64,000 nucleotides of DNA. Source: Fragum whitleyi. Its lineage: Eukaryota > Mollusca > Bivalvia > Cardiida > Cardiidae. The translations under genes and the position numbers were made by a program. The DNA lies in the NCBI GenBank assembly GCA_948146395.1, contig OX411552.1:55354399-55418398 (forward strand), given 5' to 3'. Below, in pieces: positions 1 through 15,000 of this stretch. Numbering within the stretch: position 1 is the stretch's first letter; each line of letters starts with the position of its first letter. Under the pieces are notes generated by a model. It made no database searches, was not told the origin of the DNA, and worked only from the letters and a program-made list of their open reading frames with translations.

Positions 1-47
1 TCAAGGGTGATATCTGTACCATCTGAATTACCGACTAAGATATAACC
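1..47 (-). CDS. Exon 14 (partial, cut by window edge)
   Basis: After acceptor TCTGTCCATTACAG the frame continues in phase 0 as GYILVGNSDGTDITL and leaves the window. The match in phase and the strand-turn pattern (ILVGNSDGT) support it as the next coding exon. Two decayed look-alikes lie just upstream in the intron (97-170 and 219-276). Confidence 0.7.
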
Positions 48-3000
48 CTGTAATGGACAGAATAAATTTATGAAAAGGTGCACAGCAAAAACAACTCTGT
101 CAGCTATTTCTATGGCAAAATATGTACCGTCCGATTTACTGACTAATAAGTCGCGTCGTCATAGACAGAATGAGTATGAGCAAAGTTGTGTGGTGAATAG
201 GGCCAGTGGGTTATTTGTGAGGTGATGTCTGTACCATTTGATTACCTGCTTAACCCTTGTCATGCTGCATAAATTTTGGCTAAAAATGTTCATCCAAATC
301 AAAGGGCAAAAAGCACTGATAGTACTAACTGTGAGAAAGTGAGAAACAGGTGGTGTAGACTAACATCAGGCTGCACATATGTGCAAAAAGTAGAATGGTG
401 CAAAATTGAAGATGTCTGTTTTGATTTAGGTGCCGCCACCATAGCGCAGTTGGTTAGGCATAAGACTTCCAATCTGGAAGTCGTTGGTTCGATCCCTGGT
501 GGCGGCAAATATCCTTTCTGATGATTGTCTCTCACCAATGGGTATATAATCGTAAACCTATGTGAGATAGCAGTCGGAGGCTAGGAAAGGGTGTAATGGT
601 AGTACAGGTGAAAGAAATACCAGGAATCCATTGTTAGGTGCTCCGGCTGTCGTGATATATCTGCGAAATAGTTGAAAGCCGCGTAAAACCCATTCAAACA
701 AACAAACAAACTGTTTTGATTTGACATAAAAGTCTGTTTTCTGATATTCCCTAAAAAGCATAAATTTTGCACCATTCCACGTTTCCCCCGAACAGTCGGT
801 TTTAGACTTAAATTGTTGTCAAACTAACAACCTTTCAGAATCAAAACAACTTGTTGTATTTCTCAATCTAGTGCAAGAATTAACCTTATTACAAAAAATG
901 ATGCTTATTCAATTTTGAGTTGTATAGTTTCATATCAAGAACAAACCTGATAAATTGCAAAGTCAACAATAGTAAAGTCCACATCAATGTTAAAGGCAGC
1001 GTATGTACCATCATATTCCAATTGAACTACAACACTAAAACCCGCATAGTCCTTGTCCAGAACGTAAAGCCTGCAAAAAAGTTTATATATGATGATTATT
1101 TGTTTCAGTGTAAGATTGATGTATACTTCATTTCGTGAATAACAAAAGCTATATTTTCATGAGTGAAAATATAGCTTTTGTTGTTCACTAAATGTGAAAT
1201 GAAAGTATATTTATTGCAGTGTTAAGAGTTCTTGCTTGAAAAAAACAAAAAAAAACCAAAAAAACTTATTCTATTTCTTTAAGACAAAAATGATATTAAA
1301 TGTGAAAAGTTTTGTATAAATTTTCTTAAAGCAAGTGATTTTGTATGTGATTACTAGGAAAGCTCATAATGATGTTATTACCGTCAAAAAAGGTAAAAAA
1401 AACTTTAACAGGGCTTAATGTTTTTGGCTATTTCACTGTTTAGAGGTGAGATTATTAAGTGATAATCTAGTTTCATGGAGATATGAAACTCATGTATGAA
1501 TCGGCTTTGATTGTGATAAGATATTTTGTTTCATACCTTCATGAAATCAGCAAATACTCTCCTCATCTATTAAAGTAAAGTGAAAACCTTATCACACTTC
1601 TGTATGAGACGCAAAAATTTTTTTATTCAAATTTGTCCAGGAGTATTTTTGTCTTAGATTTTCATTACTTTTTGTCTCTTTTCAATCACTTAGATTTATT
1701 TACTCCTCAAAAAAGTTTTTTGACATTGAAACAAATTTTTCAATATGACAAAAATATCTATACATATGTAAATTAGATCGAGGAAGGTGAAGTTGAGGCA
1801 TCTTTTTACTTCGTTTAACTAGAATTACTGATTTTATCGATTTGCAATGGTGACATCAATTACAACAGTTACATCAAAAGCATCAAGCTAAAGCATGTCT
1901 AACCTCTTGAATCTTGTTCCACACTTTCTGTTTGGAGATTCTTGGCCGTCTAGTAATTAAAGTTGTATTTGAAGTTGCGATAAGAGTTAAATAACCTAAA
2001 TATGGTTACGGTATTTGCCGTGCTGGACAAATGTTGTTTTTACTTGTCAGGCTTTACTGACTCTATTCATGAAGTAGATTTAATTGGTGCCAGATGTTGA
2101 AGCTTGTTGGTCCCAAAACAACAGCTTGGCACCCTATAGCATAATGACGTTGTAACTCCCTACATTTAACAAGTTTATTTTTATGCAACAATAGCGTAAA
2201 TTCATATTTGTTTTGGGCGTTAACATTTGAAAAGACCCTCAAAAAGCTTTAACACCCTTGTGCTTTGCACTCGTGCATTAAACCATTTTTCGGGTCTCTG
2301 CAATTCATAACACCCTTAAAAAGGTGAATTGACCCTATATTCCACAGAAATAAACCAACATACAACCTTTGGTGGCATGTAAAAATAGAACAGGGTTGAG
2401 GCCTGAAAGACATGATTGCTTGAATGATATCAATGATACCTTTCTTTCAGAACATCGTGGTATATATGTGTAGCAGCAGACAGCGTCATTGAAGTATTTA
2501 GGGTCTGAACTGTATTTGAGGTGTCAGTAAGATCAAAATAATTAATGTTGTAGTTAGAGCCTGCTTCCGCCACCCAAAATAGTTTCCTGCAAAGAGAAAG
2601 ACGACAGCATTTTTAGCTCTTTAAAACAATTGAAGCCTGTAAAAACCTTGGCCAAATTACATATAAATCAAAGTGACGAAAGCATGTAATGCATGGATGC
2701 ACTAATTTTGACAAAGAATTCATTTTGAAAATGAAAGTTTTTCAACTTTTTTGGTTTTAAAAAGAAAAATCAGGCAGTATAGACTGAGATCAGGCTGCTC
2801 ATATGTGTAGTCTGATTTTTGAGTTTACCTCTATCGAAAGCAATATTTTGCACTTAAGCTTGACAAACATCAAAAGGACAATACTTTTAAGAGTAAGAAA
2901 TACCCATGTCAGTAGCTAGAACACTCTGAATAAACTGACACAAGTCTCCTAGCATGGGCCAATTTAGGGCCCAACTTAAACAAAAGGCCCAGGAGGGCCT

Positions 3001-6000
3001 TTATTGCTTCACTGGCCTTTAACATCACCAGACTGTCATCAAGAAATATTACTGAAAACAACACATTTAAGTCTTTTTAGAACTATTTTGTTTTTATACT
3101 GGAAATAATCCTTACCCTGTCACACCCATATCTGGGGGTCAATCCAAATTTCTTGAACATTTTAGAAGAGGGTCACCCAAGGATCATTCATGCCAAGTTT
3201 CTATAAAGTTAATGGTGGGATCATGAGGTACAAGAGTCTGATCACAAACTATTGAGCAGGGTTGTGGAATTTCCACGCCCGACTTATCTGACACGGGCTT
3301 TTCTACTTGTGGGCAAGTATAATTTTCTATGCCACTTGTCCATGGACAAGTAAATACCAGAGTAAATCTTGATACAGTACTAAAAGATCTAGGCGAAAAG
3401 CCATCCTTTTCTTTGTATCAAAGGGAAGAAAACATTGTCTTTAATGACAAAAATGCTGGGTTACAGCATTTTCTTCATTAAAAACAGTATTTTCTCAATA
3501 TCTATCTACCTACCTTTTTGTTGACAAGTTCATTTTGATCCTGGACAAGTAAGAAATCAGCTTTTACTTGTCAAGGGACAAGTGAAGAAATTCTGTTTTT
3601 TCACACCCCTGTATTGCAGAGTTGCATCCAGGATGAGCTCAGAGAGGGGGAGATCCCCCATCATATTTTCAAATAGGGGGGATATTCCTCAATAATACAT
3701 ACCCCTATACCAGTGAATGACCTTATTTTACCTTCCGAAGAACAATCGGCTTTTTTTCGTTCTCCGTAGATTGGCCTAGAGAATGTCATTTTACAATCGG
3801 AACTACTCTCAGCCAATTCACAATCAAATTGCAAAGTACGGAAATAGCCGAGTTCCCAAAGGTCATCTTACCGGGTTACTTCCACCAGATCAAACATGTC
3901 GTTTGGGAATTCCCCTGATAGAGTTTGTAAAATACTTGCGAGGATTTTTTTTTTTTAGTGTTTTTATTTCAACATGTTTTGTTTTTCTTTTGAAATGCAC
4001 ATATTCTGCGCACTGGCTTTTGCAGAGCGGGAGATGATTTCCGATTCTGCAAGAGTTGCAACCCATTTTTCAAAATTGCGGGACTGGAATTAAAAACAGC
4101 GGGATTTGCGCGAGCGCACACCCTGGATGCAACACTGTATTGAGTGAAGATCTACAAAATATACAAACCTATCATGGGGTGAAACAACAATTCCTTTTGG
4201 TATTTCACCATCCGTATCCATCACGCCGGGTGCTTGTGCGAAAGTGGAAGGCACTCTGTAAATACCATCTAAATTTTCTAGGGTATAATACACGAAACCG
4301 TCCGTCCAGTCATATGAAATCTCTGAAAATAGACAATGAGCAGTCAATATTTTGATGGCTCAGCGCAACAGTTGTAACTGTCTATATGTTTATAGGCAGT
4401 TACAACTGTTTTGCACTGAGCTATCGATTTGATCAAATTGTGATTGACTTAAACATCAAATCTATAGAATCTATATGACCCCTTGTCCAGGAAAACCTTC
4501 AAAAATGACAAAAAATTGACAGTAGACTTTAATTCTTGAAAAATACAAAATTTAATATTCTTAAAAAAAAACAAGGTGGAAAAATACCTTTGTTGCAGGG
4601 CTGGATGCCAAAGACAGTATGAAAAACAAACTAGAGCACCACTATGGGTGCCTACGCTCCGCTGTCGAGTGCTGGATGGTGGGAAAAATTCTAAATAAAA
4701 AAAGGGGCATAATTTGCACAAAATGCATCTAGAGTTATCCCCCTTGATAGTATAGGTTGCTCTCTTGATGGTGAACATGTGTGCCAAGTTTCAAGTGAAT
4801 GCCTTCAGTAGAACCAGAGATACAAAAAATGTCAAAGTTTTTGCATGATGACGACAATGACAACCACGACCACACGGAGGCTATAGCAATAACTCTGGTT
4901 TTCTCCAAAAACAGCCTAGCTAAAAAGGAAATTTGAATTAAAAAAATTAAGATAGGTAGAGATACTGTAATTGTGCAGTGCACTGCTTAATCTTGAGAGG
5001 AACACAATTGTTTAGTTTCAAGTCAATGGGATATAAGGGGATAGAGATGTGAACATAGAAGTGGACTCTGCCTTTGAGTGCCTGGACGCCAAAGTTCCCC
5101 AGTTTGACTTAAGTGGATGCCCACCTGCCTGGGACAAGTAAAAATTACTGTTAGTAAGTGAATTTAGAAAGTGACTTGCCCATGGGACAGGTGAATTTTC
5201 CAGGAAAAATGCATAAAACTTTCTATCGGACAAAAAGTTTCTGCTGTGTGCAAGTAAGATTTGAAAGTGACTTTCCCACCAGGCAAATTGAAGTAAATTT
5301 CTTGGGGAAACCCCTGGTTGATCACATAATAGGTCCTGACTTTTGATGGGCATATAAAAATAATGTTACAAAGATATAATTTCATAAAAAGACCTTTTGT
5401 ACCAGTTTAGGTAACCATTTTCCCACAAACCATATTTTTATACACTGAAGAATATTTAACAAGAGGCCCATGATGGTCCTAGATTGCTCACTGATTCTCT
5501 TTGACCCTTGAGACATCACATTAATTAAATAGGCAGATGTCAACAAGGAGATACATAAGATCAATACCATGGAATGTTTTCAGCCAAGAGAAAGAAAGAT
5601 ATGCCTTTTTGCTCTTTGATTCTATGTAAAAAAGGATGCACCCGGGTGAAGCCGAAATGTGACCCCAGGGTCTTAATATGAACAAACTTGGTTGAGGTCC
5701 ACTAGATGATGCTACATACTAAATATGAAAGCTGTCTGCCTTCTGGTATAAGAGAAGATTTTTGAACATTTTCCTATTTTCACCCATCATGCTCAGATGA
5801 GCTAAAAGGGATGCACCCAGGTGGTGCCTAAATATGACCCCAGAGTATTGATATGAGCAAACTTGGTACAGTGGATTAGATGATGCTACATACAAAACAT
5901 GAGAGTTCGCTGCCTTCTGGTTTCTGGGAAGGAGATTTTTAAAGATTTTCTTATTTTCACCCATCATGCTCAGGTGAGCTAAAAAGGGATTTGCCTGGGT

Positions 6001-9000
6001 GGTGCCCAAATATGACCCAAAGGTCTTCTAAAAAGCAATTTCTTCCTTTCTGGCAATAGTTTCTTGAACAAAGAATAGTTTGATTTCATATGGCACCACT
6101 TTTCGTTTTTTAATCATCAACCATACTGTTTTGTTACCAAGTTTAAAGTTAATACCTTTCGCAATTAAATCAAATGTATTTATACAATGACAACAAGATT
6201 AAAAACACAGAAGCTATATCATTTCTGTTTTTTCTCTGAAAATAGCCAGGGTAAAAACTTTTTGTAAAACATAAAAATTAGGATGTCTTGCATTTTTTTT
6301 CACGTACTCAGTAACAAAACAACAAAATCATAGCTTACCCAATACCCTAGCTGGAGCGGTCGTCTTTTCTGTAGCATTTAGGGTAATCTTGTCTATTGGC
6401 ACCCTAAAAACACAAAAAAGAAGTATAATTTGCTATTGTGAATATTTGTGAAGAATATTTTTGTGGCAGTTCAAATTAAGATTAATTTTAGTATCAGAAA
6501 TTTCATGACAAACTATTTGAGATTTTGTACCTTGACATCAAAGACTTTTTTCAAAAGTATTTTGATTGCATACTTTTAAATTGCCTAGCATTCTGTAATA
6601 TTGAATTGATTATAGTTTTAGTAACCATTTAAACAAAAACTAGTTTTTATGAAGCAGATTTCATATTGTCACTAGGTCAAGAAATCTATACGTCAATTAT
6701 TTTATCGTTAGTCCCTCAAAGTTTAAGTAAAAAAATTCAAAAGTAATTCAAGTTCTATTGCAGTGTGTTAAGTGAGCACTTACAGGACCACCATAAAGCC
6801 ATCGTTAAAGAGAATTGTCACTAAAAACACCTTGTGCTATGAATTACAGACATAATTTTTATTGAACGTGTATTTAATTGCGCATATCTCAATAATCCTA
6901 TATCATTAGAACTTAACAGAATCGTCTCATTGAGACGATTCTTATGAGTTTTAACATCATAAAATTAACTGACAATAATTTTAGACCACTTAAATCTACT
7001 TTCTAAGACATTTTGAATAAAGAAGGGGATTTTGAAAACGGTCGCTTAATGAAATTGGTTGCTAAATAGAGGTGGTCGCTTGAGCGTATGTTATGTCTTA
7101 AAATATCAATGTTATCTGGTTAAGATTGTGAGAATTTATCATGATGGGGCATTGCAGAGTCATGATAATTTCTTGCAACCAAGACCAGATAACATTGATA
7201 TTTTAAGACACTTAAATGTTATTCTATTTATCATGCAATCCTTTTTGAGAGCTCAATTGTAATAAACTCTTACAAATCAAAGAATTTCTGGTTAAAGTGT
7301 ATGCAAATTGTTTTCTTAAAATGGACTGCCTGATATCATATTATGTTATCAGACAAGTGATATCGGGTCAATGCAGACTCAATTGCATGATAAATGCCAA
7401 TAACACCCAGCCAACCCTTAACAGTTGGACTCAGTAATGGTGCCCCAACATTTCAGAACTCATGATCTTTCAAAATTTTAACTGAGGTTTCCTAATAAAA
7501 TCATTAGGAAACATCGGTTTACTAGTGTTAAAGTTTAAGACTTCAAAAATGTTTCAAATCTATAACTGGTCTACGACCTTAATTATAAAACAATAAAAGT
7601 ATACAAAACCTGAAGATTTCATTTCCTATAGCAAAATACACTTCTCTGGCCTTCATATTGATATCGAAAGCTGTTATAGTCTTATTTACAATCTCATAGA
7701 AGCACGTTGTGGCTGTTTGTGTATGGTCGGACAACACTTTTAAATCAACCACACACAGTTTCTGGCCTGTGTTGATCATAACGGCTTTGTTGAACGGGTA
7801 ACCAGGAGATTCTGAAATAGAACGGTTTTAACCCTTTGCTGTTTAATCCCTGCTTTTTACGTGCCTGTCATTTTATGATTGAGAAAAAATTGTGAAAAGA
7901 GAAGAAATTGCTTCTGACAAGCAATTTCTTCTTTTTCCACACTATTTTCTACCCTACTGAATAGTTATTTTCAAATTAAATCCACTTTAAATTTTCGTCT
8001 GCAAAATCTTTGAATTTGGACAGGTCCAAAATTTTGTAAAACAGGAAAGGGTTAATGCAATAATATTGTTTACGGGTGTTTCTTTAAGGCATACACATGC
8101 AAATAATTTTGCAGACAGATTTTTTTTGTACTTTGAATATTTCTTAATTAAAATAGCTTGAGAAAAAAACATGCAAATAATTCTGGGGTCACCATTCATC
8201 TTTAAAATTTTGTCCTCCTTAACCATGGGTCTGATTTCAAAGAAACTCGGTATGAATGTTTCTTGGATGTCCCTCATCATCAGTTGTTAAGAATTATGAT
8301 GGAACAACACCCCCCCCCCCCCCTCAATATGGGTGTGGCAGGGCAGGTATTATTTTCACTGCAAAATCTTTAAAAAATATCTCCTCATAACTATTGGCAT
8401 GAATGTACCTTGAGTGACCCTCTTCTTTATTTGTTCAGGAAAATTAGATTGACCCCAAATATGGGTGTGGCCCAATAACATCTTGATTTCCATCTTTATT
8501 TCTATCTATAGAAAATATTTTCAACAATATCTATATAGGCCTAATTTGGATTTTAAGGCAATTAACAGTGTTTGGCTTTTGCCATATGGCAGTTCTTAAG
8601 GAGCAATTTTTAGCTCCACTGGCTGAAAGCCACTGGGACTATTATCATGGCGTTGTGTCCGCTGTACGTTTGTCCGTCTGTGTGTATGTGCGTCTGGTCG
8701 TAAATTTTTTCTTTAAAAATCTTCTCCTCAGAAACTACTGGATGAATTTCAACCAAACTTCACAGGAATGATCCTTGGGTGACCTTCTTTCAACATTGTT
8801 CAAGATATTTTGACCCAATGAAAAACAGGGATTTAATGGGCTTGGCTAATTTCCATATATGGTAAAAAGTGAGTTTTCTCAGATTCTAATAGATGATACC
8901 AATTAAATTTTACATCAGTCTACCAAAAATTATTGTGATCGGATGAAAAATATGCATTTTATGGGCGGAGGTCATTTCTCTATATGTTATATAGTGGAAA

Positions 9001-12000
9001 CTTAGAAAATCATTTTTTCAGAATGTCATTGATGGATAGCAACGAAATTTCACTGTAATGATCCTTGAGTGAACCTTTATCATGCAGCCTAAAATTATTG
9101 TGATTGAATGAAAAATATGTATTTTATAGGCGGAGGTCATTTCTCTATATGATATATAGTGATAACTTTGAAAATCAAATTTCACTGGAATGATCCTTGA
9201 ATGCCCTTCATCAGTCTACCAAAAATAATTGTGATTGGATGAAAAATATGTATTTTATGGGTGGAGGTCATTTCTCTATATGATATATAGTGGAAACTTT
9301 AAAAATCATTTTCTCAGAATGTTATTGATGGATTTCAACCAAATTTTACTGGAATGATCCTTGAGTTAACCTGTATCATTCAGTGAAAAATTAATTTCAT
9401 TGAATGAAAAATATGTCTTTCATGGGCAGAGGTCATTTTATTCACTCAGTTACCATGAGAACCAGAGTTTTAATCAATTCCATTGCTGTAAAATAAATTG
9501 AAAGTGCTGGGCCTAAGGATAAATTCTGTGAAGTTTTGTTGAAATCTGATCGGTAGTTTTGGAGAAGTTTTATTAAAATTGCAGACAGACAGACAGACAG
9601 ACTGATAAATGGAAAGATAAGGAGCATAGGTCAATTACTATATTTCACATTGAGGGTCTATTTGGACTATCAATATAACTTTGATGACCCATTTTGAAAA
9701 ATATCAAACAGCAATATTATGCGTTATTAATGAACTTGCAGGGTGTGGCTTAGCTGTGACCTAATTTGGCTATTTTACTTTTCAATAATTTGGGATCTTT
9801 TGAAAGTAAGTCCGCAATTATCGTTAACACATGCAAATAACTGTACGCTAAAACCAAAAGGATTAATGTGCTCTGAGAGAGTAAACACATTTCATCATTT
9901 GGTTAACAAAGCCTCGTAACTTCAGCTTGTTCAAGCTGTAGTTACAAGGCTTTGGTAACAAACCCATGATATAAGGTTTAAAGTTATTTATGTCGACTAT
10001 TTATAGAGTTAAGTAGTTGTGAATAAAAGTTAATTTACAGTAACCTTAAGTGCAATGACCCGTTACTTAGGCTACGCCCTGCCAGGGCATAAATTATGGA
10101 TTATACCCACCCACACATTCTTTGTCGTTATTGGGGTTGAGATGAAACCCATCGTAACAAAGACAAGTTGGAACCATGACATTGTCGCTATCAGGCTCAG
10201 CAACACAGAGATGGTTACATCCAAAATTGGCACAATGATCTGAAAAGGTTTTAAAAAAAAGATAAATAAAAGCTTTGACTAAGTGAACAACTTAAGCAAT
10301 AGACATACATGATTATGTACAATCAAATTATATCCATCCTTGTAAATTAAAACCAGAGAAATAGTGTTAAAAAGAATTCTTGTAACAATTAAAAGCAATT
10401 TCTCCTTTTTTAATTTTTTTTTAATGATATTTGGTTTTTCCTTTTTCCACCTGATAGTGAACATAATTATATCAAAAAAGGAAGTGTACAGAAGTACCAA
10501 ATTGCAAAAATAAAACAAGATTTTAAAAATTATTCATATCTAATGACAAATGCAAACAAAACAGTCACAGATAAGAAGGGGTAACCCCAGTCTAAAATCT
10601 TTATTCCTGTTTGAAACCATATGTTGATTGTTGAAGGTACTCATTAGAATCTTCTTGCTGATACAATTCCAATGAGTACCCATAAAGTGTGATTTGTTGA
10701 TTTAAGTATTATTTAAATCCATAATACCTCCTCTTTCTGTAACTCTGAATCCATTTTGGGTTTTTCTTAACCCTATAAGGTGTTAAGGTAGTGGACCCGT
10801 AATAGTTTTGCAACGTTTCCATAGTCATATTCTCTAGCAATGTTAATCAAGGTTTCCTAATGATTTCATTCTGCAACTTCAGTTTACATTTTGAAAGACC
10901 ATGAGTTCCGAAATGTTGCAGAACTATTATGGGTTGATTACCTTAAAATGGTACAATACCTGTGCTTGGTTTTTCTTTCTCCACAAAACCACATAGCCCG
11001 TAATAATACTCCTTCTCGCTGCCTTTCGGTGTGACAACTTCAGCCCCAGTTTCAAGGTCATAAATGTGGATGTAGCTATCGTAGTAACCTCCTATGTTTG
11101 TTGCGATGATAAGGTTCTAAAATTTGTAAAAACAAGATGTGATTGTGAAACACGAATGCCCCCGTAACAGCATTTTTTTTCAAAGTTTGACCTTGACAGA
11201 TGACCTTGACCTTGTCACATGACCTTGACTTTGGCACCAGTGGATGCGGATCATTGAAATCTATCATCATGCCAAATATTAGCTTTGTATCTTGAATAGG
11301 CTTGAAGATATTGGCAAGGTTAAGTTTTCGGGTTAAGTTTTGGGACAGACGGACGGACAGACAGACGGAGGGACAGACAGACGGACATGAGTAAAATAAT
11401 ATGCCCCCGATCTCTTGATACGGGGGCATAAAAAATCTTCTTATTGATGGCTTAGTGAAAAGCAGTTGTAACTGCCTATATGTTTATAGGCAGTAACAAC
11501 TGTTTCGCACTGAGCCATCAAAATGATCATTTCAATAACAACAAGAGGACCTGCATTGCTCCAATGGTACTATAATTCCATATAGCATTTATAACTAATC
11601 AACATTTTATTGTTTTAAAAAGTAGTGAGCTAGCTACAGCCAAATTTTCAATGTCAAAAAAGTGGATATATACATAGCCATCATAGAAATCATCATATCA
11701 TAATATGCCAGAATTTTATATGATCATGTATCTCCCACAAGGGTTTTAGTCTGACATCAACAAAATGGGGTCTGAAGGACTCGATTCAATCATTGGGATT
11801 TTAGGAGTTGTTTCTTCAATTGTGGGAGTCCATGTTTTAGGTGTTGATTATTTCTTCAAGGTTATTATCTTTTAATATGTAATTTAAGAGCTATGCCCAG
11901 GTTAAAGGTAAAGAAATTGATGGAAGTATATTGATATTTGGGTGTCAACTTTAGGAAAGAATTAGAGCCTGTTAAAAGCAGGCTTTAATTCTTCTCAGAA

Positions 12001-15000
12001 GTTGATCCCAAAAGAGAGTATGGGACTCGTATCAGATAGTTTATAGGGTCCTGGCTACTTATTTTTGCCTCTCAGATGCACAAAAAATTAAAAAAGCCTT
12101 AAAACCCTGTACCTTTAAAACCCTGTAAGTTTATGAGTAAAATTTTGTGAAGATAGACAGACATATGGATAGACAGAAGTTGAACCGTTCAAAGTGTCCC
12201 AGTTCTTATCTATGGAAAGAAATGAAAATTCGGATTTTCATGACCATCCATGCAGTCACTCAATATCTTCATACTATCGTATTAATCATTTATCAATGAT
12301 AGTTTGTATGGTTTAAGAATACATTTTAATGTACTCATAAATCATGATTGCTGACAGACTTCTGACAGAATCAAAAGCATCGAATTCAAAAGTAAATTTT
12401 TGTCACAGCTAAACCATGTCCAGCCAGGTTAAGAATAATGCAGGTAATAATATGACCTACGTTGAAGGAGTGAAATAACCCCATTGAATATTTTTGATAT
12501 TACACGGATGTTATTACACTAGTGGAATTACTATGCAAATGAGCTCAGAGCGAATAGCTATACTATTTTGTAACAGTGAAAATGATGTCATAATGTATAT
12601 ATTGTGATGTCAGTTTTAAACATAGTTATCAGTTTCGCGGAATATTGAAAAATTGAATTTCAATAATTTTGATGATTTTTCACAAGAATTTAGGTCATAT
12701 TATAAATAGGATATCAAATTTGTGCTGATAATATACCAAACTTATAAAATTCTTCATCTAAAACAAATAAAAACTTGGCAAGGCTTGTTTAAAAAATTTG
12801 GTATTCAATGACCACTCATTTAATATCCTCTATTTATGCATACCTGATACAATTCAAGGTCATATATGTATGCCCCGCCTCCTCTCGTCATAAACTTCTC
12901 CACTGGACCGCCTTGATAACTGACTCGCTTGATCATATGGCTGAAAAATATAGTAAAGAATGTTTACAGGCATACCTAACAGGGGTGTGGAATTCCCATG
13001 CCAATACAGGCTTTTCTTCTTGCGGGCAAGTAAGTTTTTCTAGGCCTAGACAAGTAAATATCAGAGAAAATCTTGATTTAGTACTAAAAAAGATCTAAGA
13101 GGATTTTTAAGTCATCCTTTTGATTGTATCAAAGGGAAGCAAACATTATCATTAATGAAGAAAAATGCTGTGTTACAGCATTTTCTTCATTGAAAACAAT
13201 ATTTTCTCAATATTTATCTACCTACTTTTTTGTGGATAAGTTCATTTTGATCCTGGACAAGTAAGAAATCAGCTTTTACTTGTCCAGGGACAAGTGGAGA
13301 AACTCTGTATTTACACAATCCTGCCCAAGAAAGGATTCACATTTTGATAGACAGAAAAGATAGTTCACTGATTTAAATACAATTGGCCACCTTTGTCTGC
13401 GTATAAATATATAATATGTACTTAGTGTATTGTATGAAAAAAAAAATCTAACGAGGTTGGGGAATTTGATAAATTATCATCAAGGTTCGGCCAAACAGTT
13501 ATCAATTCCTACAACAGAGCTGGATATTTTCTCATACTTAGTATGCATCATATTTACATTTATCTATAACCTCTATTTGCCTTATTTTCATCAATGTTTC
13601 TAACAGAAGTGTAAGTTTCTAAAACTTACTGAGTTAGATATTTTTTATAAAGTATAACCTCTATTTGCCTTGTTTTAGTCAATGTTTCTAATAGAAATGC
13701 AAGTTTCTAAAAATAACCGCATTATGTCATTGTCCAAAAAATGTCCATGTGATATCATAAAAAACAACTTTTACAAGATGTGTTTGTGAAACACAATGCC
13801 CCTGTTACAGCATTTTTTTTCAAAATGTTGACCTTGACAGATGACCATGACCTTTAAGCATGACCTTGAACTTGATACCTATAGATGAACATCACTGAGA
13901 TCTTTCATAAACTGAACAATGAAAGTCTTTTGGTTATGTTTTTAAGAAGTTTGACCTTGAGAGATGACCTTTACCTTGTCGCATGACCTTGACTTTAGAA
14001 CCAGCAGATGCCGATCATTGAGATCTATCATCATGCCAAATATTAGCCTTTTAATTTGAATAGGCCTGAAGATATTGGCAATGTTAAGTTCTTTGGTTAA
14101 GTATTTGGGTTATTTGACCTTGACAGATGACCTTGACTGAGTCACATGACCTCGACTTTGGTATCAGCAGATGCCGATGCGGATCATTGAGATCTATCAT
14201 AATCTCTTATATGGGCCTTGTACAGGGATATTTCTGGACCAAACTCAGGATGGGCCATCGAAATGGGCCAATGGCCCATGTCCTATTCAAATACATAAAA
14301 AATCTAAGATTTTGATGGGCCATATGCTAAATTGATGGGCCATTAGGAAAAAGTGGTGGGCCCAAGAATCCTTAATACCTATCCTAGAATAAAATAAGCA
14401 TCAGACTTGAATAGATTATATATGGGGCCCATCCAAAACTGTAATCAGATTTAGCCTAAAACAAATAGTTTGTCCTCAAAATCAGTTCGGCCCATCCCAA
14501 AATAATCCCTGCTTGTATCTTGAATAGGCTTGAAGATATTGGCAATGTTAAGTTTGTTTGAGTTATTTGACCTTGACAGATGACCTTGATCTTGTCACAT
14601 AACCTTGACTTTTGTATAGGCAGATGCGTTTTATTGAGATCTATCATCATGCCAAATATGAGCCGTGTATCTTGAATAGGCTTGAAGATATTGGCAATGT
14701 TAAGTTTTTGGTTAACTTTTATAGATGGACAACAGTAAAACAATATTCCCCCGATCTTTCGATATGGGGGCATAAAAATCATATGGGATGTTGTATATTA
14801 ATAAAATGAAAAGAGGTTTTGTTTAAAGTTTCCATTGCAGAACTCTGATGGCTGGGTTTTATGTGCATGATTTTTTTAGAAAAATACTTGTATGCAAAAA
14901 TTATTTTTGTGCTAATACAATAGTTATATACTAACCCCATATACTAGCTATCAAAGGTAAACATGAACGTGCTTTTACCATGGTTGCCCTTTAAAACAAG

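Noticed and set aside
432..507. Functional tRNA gene
   Set aside because: The acceptor stem is perfect, but the anticodon and T stems are poor, it is flanked by a target duplication, and the same head plus body recurs at 51064. It is a SINE head.
4056..4355. Plus-strand ORF of 99 codons
   Set aside because: Shadow of exon 11, which lies on the minus strand and fits in phase with its neighbours.
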